Of a stretch of DNA of 16,670 bases, positions 6,113 through 13,677 are shown one piece after another. The notes below the pieces were generated by a model that searched no databases, was not told the origin of the DNA, and worked only from the letters and a program-made list of their open reading frames with translations. This stretch comes from DASZZY01 sp036260395 (lineage in GTDB: Bacteria; Actinomycetota; UBA4738; CALAEC01), in contig DASZZY010000004.1 of the NCBI GenBank assembly GCA_036260395.1, forward strand, positions 1 to 16,670. Reading direction: 5' to 3'. The number at the start of each line of letters is the position of its first letter. Position 1 is the stretch's first letter. A program made the translations under genes and the position numbers.

Positions 6113-6667
6113 GTGTCCCTCGATCGCCTGGCTGTCAGGGTGGCGGCCGTCATCCTCCTCGTGGCCGCGATGTCCGGCCCGGCCGCCGCCGGCCATCCGT
6201 GCGGCCCGGCGACGACGTCCCGCCACCTGACCGCGGGTCCGGACACCGAGCTGTCGGGGCCCGGGCCGAACTGGATCCACGCCCTGGAGGGGGGCGACAC
6301 CCTGTACGGGGGCGGCGGTGACGACCGGCTCTGCGGCGACGGCGGCTCGGACAACATCTTCGGCGAGGCCGGCGCCGACTACATCGAGGGCGGCGGCGGC
6401 ACCCACGACGACCTGGGTGGCCAGGGCGGCCCCGACGAGATCCGCGGCGGGTCGGGGACCGACCGGATCTTCGGCGGGAACGGCGACGACCACGTCTACG
6501 CCGCCGGCGGGAACGACTTCGTCTTCGACGGCTACGGGCGCGACTGGCTCTACGGCGGCCCGGGGTACGACTACGTCGTTCTCTGTGACGACGGCCTCCA
6601 GGAGCACGCCATCGTAGGGTTCGAGGAGCGGGTCCGGGGCCACAACGCCTGTGCCAGCGTGGCGTAG
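6113..6667 (+). CDS. Small secreted RTX (hemolysin-type calcium-binding repeat) protein
   Basis: 184 residues, GTG start with Shine-Dalgarno GGAAGGGG (6100-6107) five bases upstream. A Sec signal peptide covers residues 1 to about 26 (hydrophobic AVRVAAVILLVAAM, then GPAAAG). Residues about 58-156 hold ten or eleven nine-residue RTX repeats of the form GGxGxDxhx, for example GGGGDDRLCG, GGSDNIFGEAG, GSGTDRIFGG and GYGRDWLYGG. One unit near 93-103 (GGGGTHDDLGG) is irregular. These repeats fold into a calcium-binding parallel beta-roll. Four cysteines (30, 74, 158, 180) could form disulfides between the ends and the roll. There is no enzymatic domain, so it may be structural or a capping protein. 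It probably shares an mRNA with the YlbL-like protease. Confidence 0.88.
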   Translation: MSLDRLAVRVAAVILLVAAMSGPAAAGHPCGPATTSRHLTAGPDTELSGPGPNWIHALEGGDTLYGGGGDDRLCGDGGSDNIFGEAGADYIEGGGGTHDDLGGQGGPDEIRGGSGTDRIFGGNGDDHVYAAGGNDFVFDGYGRDWLYGGPGYDYVVLCDDGLQEHAIVGFEERVRGHNACASVA

Positions 6668-6683
6668 CCCGGGATAGCGCCGC

Positions 6684-6697
6684 GGCCGGCTCCGGCC
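6684..6697 (+). terminator. Short GC hairpin after the RTX gene, weak terminator candidate
   Basis: GGCCG (6684-6688) and CGGCC (6693-6697) around GCTC, 17 bases after the RTX stop. There is no U-run. Only five base pairs, so the evidence is weak. Confidence 0.22.
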
Positions 6698-6754
6698 CGC
6701 CCTAGGCGACGAGAGGACCCGGTACCCGGCGCGTGCACCTTTCCCCGGGAAGCC

Positions 6755-6761
6755 TCACAAT
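6755..6761 (+). promoter_or_regulatory. Possible -10 before the kinase gene
   Basis: TCACAAT lies 12 bases before the ATG at 6774. CACAAT keeps four of six consensus -10 bases but lacks the first T. It is the only AT-leaning stretch in the 106-bp spacer, and only a weak AGG precedes the ATG. A short-leader transcript is possible. Confidence 0.25.
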
Positions 6762-6773
6762 CGAACGCCAGGC

Positions 6774-9521
6774 ATGACGTCGAGCGTGGCGCCACCCCTG
6801 TTCGCCGCCCACCTGTTCGCGCTGCTCGCCGCGCTCGGTGCCGCGCTGGCGCTGTTCCGCGAGCGAGGCCACGGCCGGCTGTCGCGATGGATGGGAGCGG
6901 CCGGGTTCCTCGCGCTGGCGGCCGGTCACGCGTACCACGGAGCCGGTTTCGGCGGGGAGTCGGCGGCCGCGACGGTCGTCCTGCGCACCGCGGGTTTCGC
7001 GCTCATCCTGCTCGGCTCGCTGGGCTGGCGAGCCCCCCGGGAGGTCGCCGCCGCCGCGATCGTCCCGGCCGGGCTCTCGCTGGTGCCCGCCGCGGCGATC
7101 GGGGCGGCCGCCGGGCTGGCCGCCGGCTGGCGACGGCGGCACGAGCGGGGCGGCCCGTGGCTCGGCGGCGGGCTCCTGCTGCTGGCGGCATCCGCCGCCG
7201 TGGTGGAGGTCCAGGCCGCCTGGTCGTTGGCGGCCTCGCACGGCCTCCTCGCGGCGGGCTACCTGGGGATCATCCGGTTCGTCGCCGCGGCGACCCGCCA
7301 GAGCGTGCGCTTCCGGTACATGGTCGGCTTCGCCGGGCTGCTCGTCGCCGTGATCCTGGTCGTCGCCTCGGCGGTCAGCACCGTGGTGGACCGGAACCTC
7401 CGGTCCAACACGATCTCCCGCCTCGCCAACCAGGCGGAGATCGCCCACGAGCGCCTGGAAGACCTGGTCGGCGACGAGGGGCGGAGCGCCGCGCTGTTCG
7501 GCACGGCGTCGCAGATCCAGGTGCCGCTGCTGCGGGGCCAGCGGGTTCCCGCGGATCTCATCGGGAAGATCCACCAGGACTTCTTCCCCCAGCTCGGCTT
7601 CATCCTGTTCACGGACGCCAACCTCCGGTTGCTGGGACGCGAGGAGACGTTCCCCCGGGAGCTCGCCGTGGAGATCATCGGGAGCGACGTCGTGGTGGAT
7701 GCCGTGGAGACCGGCACCGATCAGGCGTCGATCGACGCGCTGCTGATCTCCCGCGAGCTGGCGCTCATCGCCGCCGCGCCGATCGAGGAGGAGATCGGGG
7801 ACGAGGAGATCGTCGGCCTGGCCATCGCCGGCATCCTCGTCGACGAGGACGTGCTCGAGGACGAGGTCCTGCTCCTGGAGGACGGGGTGGCCGGCGGCAC
7901 GGGCACCGAGGCCGCCGTGTTCCTCCGCCTCCGAGGGAGGGCGCCGGCGCTCGTGGCCTCGACGTACGGCCGGCCCGCCGGGGACGGGCCGTTGATCTCC
8001 CCGCGGGTGCTCTCCGCCGCCTTCGACCGGTTCCTGGCCGGGGGCGGGATCCAGCGGCGGGTCCTGGACATCGGCAGGAGCGAGCACTTCGCGGCGATCG
8101 CCCCGCTGACGCGCGAGGACGGCCTGGTGGTCGGCGTGCTCGTCGTCTCCGAGCCCACGACGCTGCTGGGGGCCACCCAGACGCAGGTCAACCGCGTGCT
8201 GTTCCTCCTCACGCTGGCCGTCATCGCGGTGGCGTTCGTGATGGCGGTGATGCTGGCCCGGCGGATCACCCGGCCGCTCGTGGGCCTCACCCGGGCCGCG
8301 CGGCGGGTCCAGGCCGGGGACCTGGAGGCCCGGGCCCAGCCGCGGGGCGAGGACGAGCTGGCCGACCTGGCCCACGCCTTCAACCGGATGACGGAGTCGG
8401 TGGCCGGCATGACGGCCGAGCTGCGCGAGGCGGCCGAGGAGCAGGCCCGCCTCCGGGCGCGCCTGGAGACCGTGGTGAACTCCATGGGCGACGGGTTGAT
8501 CGCCGTGAACGACGACGGGCGCGTGGTCACCTACAACCCCGCCGCCGGCTCGATCGTGGGGCTTCCCAGGAGCCGCGTGCTCGGCAAGCCGCTCCAGGAG
8601 GTGCTGCACGGACGGGATGCCGACGGCCGCGCGATCCGGTCCACGCGGACGGTGCCGACCGGGATGGTGTTCGTCCGCAAGCCCTCCGGGGACGAGGTGC
8701 CGGTGGCCATCTCGTCCTCCCCGCTGATGGACGGGGCGGGCGACCCGCTCGGGCGCGTCTACGTGCTGCGGGACATGAGCCGCGAGTACGAGGTCGAGCG
8801 GATGAAGAGCGAGTTCCTGTCGAACGTCTCGCACGAGCTGCGGACGCCGCTGACCCCGATCATCGGATACTCGGAGATCCTCCACCGCCGCCAGGTCCCG
8901 TCGAAGCGGGCCCAGGAGTTCGCCGGCGGCATCCTGGAGTCCGCCCGGCGCCTGGAGCGCATCGTGGCCATGTTGGTCGACTTCTCGGCCATCGAGGGCG
9001 GCCGCATGGCGGTCACCACCGAGCCGACACCGCTGCGCCCGGTCATCACCCGGGCGGTGGAGCGGTGGCGGGACCGCAGCCCGCGCCACCGGCTGGTGGC
9101 CCGGGTGCGGCCGGGGCTCCCGCCGGCCAACGTGGACGTCCCGCTCATCAACCGGATCCTGGACGAGCTGATCGACAACGCCATCAAGTACTCGCCCCAG
9201 GGCGGGAAGGTCGCGGTGGCCGTGGGGGTGGAGGACGGCCGCCGGGGAACCAGGCGGAACAAGCGTATGCTACGGGTGGACGTGACCGACCAGGGCATCG
9301 GCATCGAGCCGGAGGATATCGCCCGCATCTTCCAGGACTTCCGCCAGGTCGACGCCTCCGACACGCGCGCGTTCGGAGGCCTGGGCCTCGGCCTGGCGTT
9401 CGTGAAGCGGGTCGTCGAGGCGCACGGCGGCACGATCTCGGCCACCAGCCAGCCGGGGAAGGGGAGCTCGTTTACCTTCACCCTTCCGGCTGCCGATAAG
9501 GCCACCAGGAGGAAACGGTGA
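6774..9521 (+). CDS. Large membrane sensor histidine kinase (multi-TM / extracellular sensor / HAMP / PAS / HisKA / HATPase)
   Basis: 915 residues. About seven hydrophobic segments cover residues 8-205. A roughly 270-residue extracytoplasmic region (207-470) follows, ending in GLVVGVLVVSEP like CACHE/CHASE-type sensors and carrying a very acidic stretch (337-371). A further TM (475-495) leads to HAMP (496-550), a PAS domain (563-670; GDGLIAVNDDGRVVTYNPAA), HisKA with phospho-acceptor His687 in SNVSHELRTPL, and HATPase_c with N-box Asn802 (DELIDNAIKYSP), DQGIGI (839-844), F-box IFQDFRQVD and G2 GGLGLGLAFVKRVVEAHGG. All catalytic residues are intact. The kinase should autophosphorylate on His687, but no response regulator is in the window. 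TGA 9519-9521 overlaps the GTG of the FecR-like gene, so the two products are probably made together. The ligand and exact topology are unknown. Confidence 0.94.
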   Translation: MTSSVAPPLFAAHLFALLAALGAALALFRERGHGRLSRWMGAAGFLALAAGHAYHGAGFGGESAAATVVLRTAGFALILLGSLGWRAPREVAAAAIVPAGLSLVPAAAIGAAAGLAAGWRRRHERGGPWLGGGLLLLAASAAVVEVQAAWSLAASHGLLAAGYLGIIRFVAAATRQSVRFRYMVGFAGLLVAVILVVASAVSTVVDRNLRSNTISRLANQAEIAHERLEDLVGDEGRSAALFGTASQIQVPLLRGQRVPADLIGKIHQDFFPQLGFILFTDANLRLLGREETFPRELAVEIIGSDVVVDAVETGTDQASIDALLISRELALIAAAPIEEEIGDEEIVGLAIAGILVDEDVLEDEVLLLEDGVAGGTGTEAAVFLRLRGRAPALVASTYGRPAGDGPLISPRVLSAAFDRFLAGGGIQRRVLDIGRSEHFAAIAPLTREDGLVVGVLVVSEPTTLLGATQTQVNRVLFLLTLAVIAVAFVMAVMLARRITRPLVGLTRAARRVQAGDLEARAQPRGEDELADLAHAFNRMTESVAGMTAELREAAEEQARLRARLETVVNSMGDGLIAVNDDGRVVTYNPAAGSIVGLPRSRVLGKPLQEVLHGRDADGRAIRSTRTVPTGMVFVRKPSGDEVPVAISSSPLMDGAGDPLGRVYVLRDMSREYEVERMKSEFLSNVSHELRTPLTPIIGYSEILHRRQVPSKRAQEFAGGILESARRLERIVAMLVDFSAIEGGRMAVTTEPTPLRPVITRAVERWRDRSPRHRLVARVRPGLPPANVDVPLINRILDELIDNAIKYSPQGGKVAVAVGVEDGRRGTRRNKRMLRVDVTDQGIGIEPEDIARIFQDFRQVDASDTRAFGGLGLGLAFVKRVVEAHGGTISATSQPGKGSSFTFTLPAADKATRRKR
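9507..9512 (+). promoter_or_regulatory. Consensus ribosome binding site inside the kinase 3' end
   Basis: AGGAGG, five bases before the GTG at 9518. The GTG overlaps the kinase TGA as GTGA. This fixes the start of the FecR-like lipoprotein and shows translational coupling. It is the strongest Shine-Dalgarno sequence in the window. Confidence 0.75.
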
Positions 9522-10696
9522 AGCGAGTGACGATGGCGTTGGTGGCCCTGGCGACGGTGGTCGCCGCATGCGCGCGCTCGCCCTCCGGGGCCCCGGACGA
9601 CGTCGCCCGGCTCGTCCCCCTGGGAGGGACGGTCGAGGTCGTGCGCGGCACGGACGCCCTGGTGGCCACCGAAGCGGTCACGCTGTCCAAGGGCGACGTG
9701 GTCCGGACCGGCGAGGAGGGGGCCGCCCGGCTGGAGCTGCCCGGGGAGCAGTCCGTAGAGCTCGGCGCCGACTCGGTGGTCGAGGTCGACGTGGGGGCGG
9801 CGCTCCGCCTCCAGCGTGGCCGGCTCCTGGGTGTGGCGGGCGACGGCCTCCAGGTGGTGGCCGGCGAGGACCGCGTCCAGGCCCGCAACGCCGCGTTCAC
9901 CGTTCAGCGCAGCTTCGGCACGAGGGTCGGCGTCTATCGAGGCGGCGTCGCCGTGGACGGCCTGGGTCAGCCGATCCCGGCGCTGCGGCGACTGACGATC
10001 CTGGCGGGGGGGAACCTCCCGCGGGGGCTGGAGCCTCTGGTCGTCGAGCCGGACGACCCGTGGGACGACCGGTTCCTGGGGCCGGCCATCGACGTGGGGC
10101 TGGGCATCGATCGGCTGAGGCGGGGGCTGGCCGCGCAGCTCGGCGGCCGTGATGGCGAGGACGCCGTGGCGGACCTCCTCGAGCGGTACTACGACCGGGC
10201 CGTGGTCCGGTCCCTGCTCGAACAGGCCAGCCGAGCCGAGCTCGCGGACCTCGTGGTCGCCGCCCGGCTGGCGGTCGAGGCGGCGGAGGACTCGGGGGCC
10301 TCTTCGGGGTCGGTCCTCGAGGACATCCTCGCCCTGCGCGGCGAGGGCGCTCAGTGGATCGTGATCGTGGCCCAGTGGGGGGTTATCGGCCAGGGATTGC
10401 TCGACGCGCTGGCCCGGCTGACCGGGATCATCGCCCGCGCGGTGGCCCCGCCGCCGTCCCCCGGTCCCGGCACGTCCCCTTCCGACGGGCCGAGCTCGGG
10501 TGGCCCCACGACCGGTCCGGGGAGCGGGGGCGGCGGTGACGACGATGGCGGCGATGGTGGCGGCGGTGGTGGTGGGAACGGCGGCAACGGCGGCGGCGGC
10601 GACCCCGACCCGCCCCCTCCACCGCCCCCGCCGGAGTGCGACAACGCCGTTGAGTGCGTCGTCGACGACGTCCTCGACGGCGTCGCCAGCCTGTAG
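9518..10696 (+). CDS. FecR-domain-like lipoprotein with Gly/Asp- and Pro-rich C-terminal region
   Basis: 392 residues, GTG start. Residues 1-18 are a lipoprotein signal (MKRVTMALVALATVVAAC) with lipidated Cys18. Residues about 33-165 resemble a FecR/FecR-like beta domain: LGGTVEVVRG, LSKGDVVRTGEEGAARLELPGEQSVELGADSVVEV, LQRGRLLGV and TVQRSFGTRVGVYRGGVAV. A helical region spans about 190-308. A low-complexity Gly/Asp-rich stretch (327-362), eight prolines (365-372) and the tail ECDNAVECVVDDVLDGVASL with Cys374 and Cys380 follow. FecR proteins classically act with sigma factors and TonB receptors; neither is present. Here the partner is the histidine kinase whose stop codon overlaps this start. 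It should be anchored on the outer face of the membrane, where the kinase sensor domain also lies. A role in ligand sensing or cell-wall binding is inference. Confidence 0.78.
   Translation: MKRVTMALVALATVVAACARSPSGAPDDVARLVPLGGTVEVVRGTDALVATEAVTLSKGDVVRTGEEGAARLELPGEQSVELGADSVVEVDVGAALRLQRGRLLGVAGDGLQVVAGEDRVQARNAAFTVQRSFGTRVGVYRGGVAVDGLGQPIPALRRLTILAGGNLPRGLEPLVVEPDDPWDDRFLGPAIDVGLGIDRLRRGLAAQLGGRDGEDAVADLLERYYDRAVVRSLLEQASRAELADLVVAARLAVEAAEDSGASSGSVLEDILALRGEGAQWIVIVAQWGVIGQGLLDALARLTGIIARAVAPPPSPGPGTSPSDGPSSGGPTTGPGSGGGGDDDGGDGGGGGGGNGGNGGGGDPDPPPPPPPPECDNAVECVVDDVLDGVASL
10495..10605 (+). repeat. GGC/GGT low-complexity tract within the FecR-like gene
   Basis: About 110 bp of imperfect GGC/GGT triplets with GAC/GAT and AAC interruptions, encoding the Gly/Asp/Asn-rich part of the lipoprotein. 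GGT and GAT codons are more frequent here than in the surrounding genes. The tract could vary in length between strains by slippage. Confidence 0.6.
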
Positions 10697-10723
10697 GCGC
10701 GCGGCGTCATAATCACGGCCCTC

Positions 10724-10732
10724 TGATACGCT
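10724..10732 (+). promoter_or_regulatory. Extended -10 promoter of the UPF0182 gene
   Basis: TGA-TACGCT matches TGN plus TANNNT. Transcription would start near 10739, three bases before the TTG at 10742 and nine before the in-frame GTG at 10748. A CATAAT (10708-10713) further upstream is an alternative -10. No Shine-Dalgarno sequence precedes the coding region. Confidence 0.45.
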
Positions 10733-10741
10733 GGCGCCGTT

Positions 10742-13573
10742 TTGGCGGTGGCCCGAACCAACGGCGCGCGCCGGCTCCGCCGGCGCTGGCTCCTGTGGAC
10801 GATCGCGGCCCTCGTCGTGCTCGGGGCGGTCCTCGGGGCGCTCTCCGGTTTCTACATCGACATCCTGTGGTTCCGGGAGGTCCGTTACTCCAGCGTGTTC
10901 TGGACCCGGTTCTGGTCCCGGGTGGGGCTGGCCCTGGTCTTCGGGCTGGTGTTCTTCGCCCTCATGTACGTGAACCTCCTGATCGTCCGGGCCATCCGCC
11001 CGCGGTACCGCCCGTTCTCCCCGGAGGAGGAGATGCTGGAGCGGTACCGGGCGGCCTTCGAGCCGTACGTCCGGTGGCTGCTGCCGGCCGTCTCGCTCCT
11101 GTTCGCCGTCTTCGCGGCCGCCGGCGTGGCCGGCCAGTGGGAGACCTTCCAGCTGTGGCGCGCGTCGGGCGGCGTGGCGGTCGGCACCGAGGACCCCGTC
11201 TTCTTCCGGGACGCGGCGTTCTACCTCCTCTCGCTCCCGTTCCAGCAGTTCGTCCAGTCCTGGCTGTTCACCTCGCTGATCGTGATCACGCTGGCCACGG
11301 CGGCGGCCCACTACCTGTGGGGTGGCATCCGGCTGCGGGCGGCCGCCGACCGCGTGACGCCGCAGGTCAAGGCCCACCTGTCGGTCCTCCTCGGCCTGAT
11401 CGTCCTGGTCCGGGCCTGGGGGTACCGCCTGGGGCAGTTCGACCTGCTGTTCTCCGAGCGGGGGACGGTCACCGGCGCCTCGTACACGGACGTCAACGCG
11501 CAGCTGCCCGCGCTGAAGCTGCTGGTGGTGATCTCGATCGTCGCCGCGGTGCTGTTCCTGGTGAACATCCGGCTCCGCGGCTGGGCGCTCCCGGTGCTGG
11601 CCCTCGGCCTCCTGGTCCTGGCCTCGGTCGTGGCCGGAGCGATCTATCCGGCGATCGTCCAGCGGTTCCGCGTGGCGCCGCAGGAGCTCCAACAGGAGCG
11701 TCCGTTCATCCGGCACAACATCCGGTTCACGCGCATGGCGTTCGGGCTGGACGACGTCCGCGAGCAGTCGTTCGACGCCGAGCCCCAGGTGACCCCCGAG
11801 GAGCTCGAGGCCGCCAACACCACGGTGTCCAACCTGCGCCTGTGGAACCCCGACACGCTGCGGAACGCCTACCTCCAGCTCCAGCGGATCCGTCCCTACT
11901 ACGAGTTCACGGACGTCGACGTCGACCGGTACGAGATCGACGGGCAGCGCCGGCTCGTCATGCTGTCCGTGCGGAACATCGACCAGACCGGGATCCCGGG
12001 GGGCGGCCGGACCTGGCAGAACCAGCACCTCGTCTACACCCACGGGTTCGGGGCGGCCGCCAGCCGGGTGGACCAGGTGACGCCCGCGGGGGCGCCGGCG
12101 TTCGTCCTCCGCGACATCCCCCCTGTGGGCAGCCTCACGGAGGAGCTCGAGCAGCCCCGCGTGTACTTCCAGGACGACAGCAGCGTGCCGTACGTGGCGG
12201 TGGACACGGGGACGCAGGAACTGGACTACCCGGTGGGGCAGAATGGGCAGGAGGAGCTCACCGAGTACACCGGCGAGGGCGGCATCGACGTCGGCGGCTT
12301 CGTCCGCAGGCTGGCCTTCGCGTGGCGTTACCGCGACGTGAACCTCCTGATCTCGAACCTCATCACCTCGGAGAGCCGGATGCTGATCAACGTGGACCTC
12401 CCGACGCGGGTCACGAAGATCGCGCCGTTCCTCCAGTACGACCACGACCCGTACGGCGCCATCGTCGACGGACGCTTCGTGTGGATCTGGGACGCCTACA
12501 CCGTGAGCGACACGTTCCCGTACTCGGAACGGGTCGACCTCCCCACGATGACCGGCGGCGCCCTCAGCGGCCAGGCCAACTACATCCGGAATTCGGTCAA
12601 GGTCGTGGTGGACGCCTTCGATGGGACGACGACGTTCTACCGGATGGAGGAGGACGACCCGATCGTCGAAGCCTGGTCGCGGGTCTTCCCGGGGCTGTTC
12701 ACGCCGGTGTCGGAGGCGTCGCTCGACCTACGGGCGCACTTCCGTTACCCGGAGAACCTGTTCCAGGTGCAGGCCCACCAGTACGCGAACTACCACGTGA
12801 CCAACCCGGACCAGTTCTACCAGAAGGAGGACTTCTGGGCGGTGCCGCGGGTCGCCCGCAACCCCCAGGAGGACCCGTCCGAGCTCGAGCCCTACTACGT
12901 GCTGCTCACGCTCCCCGGGCAGACCGAGGAGAAGTTCCTGCTGTTCGTCCCGTTCACGCCGGCCGACCGCCCGAACATGGTCGGCTGGCTGGCCGCGAGC
13001 GGCGATCCGGAGGACTACGGCGAGATGATGAGCTTCGAGTTCTCGGCGGAGAACGTGACCGGCCCGGCCCAGGCCACCGCGCTCATCTCTCAGGACACGG
13101 AGGTCTCCCGGGAGGTGAGCCTGTTCGACCAGCTCGGTTCGGACGTCATCTACGGCGACATCCTGGCGATCCCCATCGGCGAGTCCTTCCTGTACATCCA
13201 GCCCCTCTACCTCCAGTCGTCGCAGGAGGAGACCGCCATCCCCGAGATGAAGCGCATCGTCGTCGTGAACGGGGAGCGCGTGGCGTTCGGCGCGAGCCTG
13301 GCGGAGACGCTGGCCCTGGCCATCGGCGAGGCGCCGCCCGAGGAGGAGCCGACGCCACCCGACGAGGAGCCGACCCCGCCGCCCGAAGACGAGCCGGGTC
13401 CCCCGGCCGATGTCGCCGAGCTCCTGCTCGAGGCCGAGCGCCACTTCGAGGCCGCCGAGGAGGCGCTCCGGCGCGGCGACCTGGCTACCTACCAGCGCGA
13501 GATCGAGGCCGCCCGAGCGCTCATCGAGGAGGCCCTGGAGCTCTCCGGCGCCGGCGGCGACGGGGGAGCGTAG
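10742..13573 (+). CDS. UPF0182 family membrane protein (COG1615)
   Basis: 943 residues if started at TTG 10742; GTG 10748 is only two codons later and may be the true start. Seven membrane segments lie at about 17-38, 61-83, 111-130, 173-193, 212-230, 258-276 and 279-302. A large extracytoplasmic region runs from about 303 to 860, with family signatures such as GFYIDILWFREVRYSSVFW, ERPFIRHNIRFTRMAFGLD, NQHLVYTHGFGAA and MVGWLAASGDPEDYGE. A Pro/Glu linker (about 863-885) precedes a C-terminal helical hairpin (AEELLLEAERHF-like, then AARALIEEALEL), usual for the family. The function is unknown. The mycobacterial homologue Rv3193c adjoins the YlbL-like Rv3194c. It probably has its own promoter, and a long hairpin follows its stop codon. 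Confidence 0.95.
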   Translation: MAVARTNGARRLRRRWLLWTIAALVVLGAVLGALSGFYIDILWFREVRYSSVFWTRFWSRVGLALVFGLVFFALMYVNLLIVRAIRPRYRPFSPEEEMLERYRAAFEPYVRWLLPAVSLLFAVFAAAGVAGQWETFQLWRASGGVAVGTEDPVFFRDAAFYLLSLPFQQFVQSWLFTSLIVITLATAAAHYLWGGIRLRAAADRVTPQVKAHLSVLLGLIVLVRAWGYRLGQFDLLFSERGTVTGASYTDVNAQLPALKLLVVISIVAAVLFLVNIRLRGWALPVLALGLLVLASVVAGAIYPAIVQRFRVAPQELQQERPFIRHNIRFTRMAFGLDDVREQSFDAEPQVTPEELEAANTTVSNLRLWNPDTLRNAYLQLQRIRPYYEFTDVDVDRYEIDGQRRLVMLSVRNIDQTGIPGGGRTWQNQHLVYTHGFGAAASRVDQVTPAGAPAFVLRDIPPVGSLTEELEQPRVYFQDDSSVPYVAVDTGTQELDYPVGQNGQEELTEYTGEGGIDVGGFVRRLAFAWRYRDVNLLISNLITSESRMLINVDLPTRVTKIAPFLQYDHDPYGAIVDGRFVWIWDAYTVSDTFPYSERVDLPTMTGGALSGQANYIRNSVKVVVDAFDGTTTFYRMEEDDPIVEAWSRVFPGLFTPVSEASLDLRAHFRYPENLFQVQAHQYANYHVTNPDQFYQKEDFWAVPRVARNPQEDPSELEPYYVLLTLPGQTEEKFLLFVPFTPADRPNMVGWLAASGDPEDYGEMMSFEFSAENVTGPAQATALISQDTEVSREVSLFDQLGSDVIYGDILAIPIGESFLYIQPLYLQSSQEETAIPEMKRIVVVNGERVAFGASLAETLALAIGEAPPEEEPTPPDEEPTPPPEDEPGPPADVAELLLEAERHFEAAEEALRRGDLATYQREIEAARALIEEALELSGAGGDGGA

Positions 13574-13580
13574 CCCGCCC

Positions 13581-13631
13581 GACCGACGCCCGGCCCGGCG
13601 AGCGGCGGGCCGCTCGCCGGGCCCGTCGGTC
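13581..13631 (+). terminator. Long hairpin after UPF0182, likely U-less terminator
   Basis: Starting eight bases after the stop codon, the outer arms GACCGACG (13581-13588) and CGTCGGTC (13624-13631) and the inner arms GGCCCGGCGAGCGG (13592-13605) and CCGCTCGCCGGGCC (13610-13623) pair perfectly. They are separated by a three-base bulge (CCC) on the left and closed by the loop CGGG. That gives 22 base pairs. No U-run follows, as in many actinobacterial terminators. It also insulates the promoter at 13643. Confidence 0.75.
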
Positions 13632-13642
13632 AACCCACCGAC

Positions 13643-13671
13643 TTGACCCGGGGGGCCCGACTGTCTACGGT
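13643..13671 (+). promoter_or_regulatory. Housekeeping-type promoter of the M36 protease gene
   Basis: TTGACC (13643-13648) and TACGGT (13666-13671) are separated by exactly 17 bp. This is the only promoter in the window with both boxes recognisable. It starts just after the UPF0182 hairpin. Transcription would begin near 13678. Confidence 0.62.
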
Positions 13672-13677
13672 CCGCAC

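Noticed and set aside
6702..9089. 795-codon minus-strand open frame opposite the kinase
   Set aside because: Same reasons: low-complexity Arg/Gly/His/Asp-rich shadow with no motif.
8759..12445. 1228-codon minus-strand open frame spanning the kinase, FecR-like and UPF0182 genes
   Set aside because: Crosses three convincing plus-strand genes and has shadow composition with no recognisable domain.
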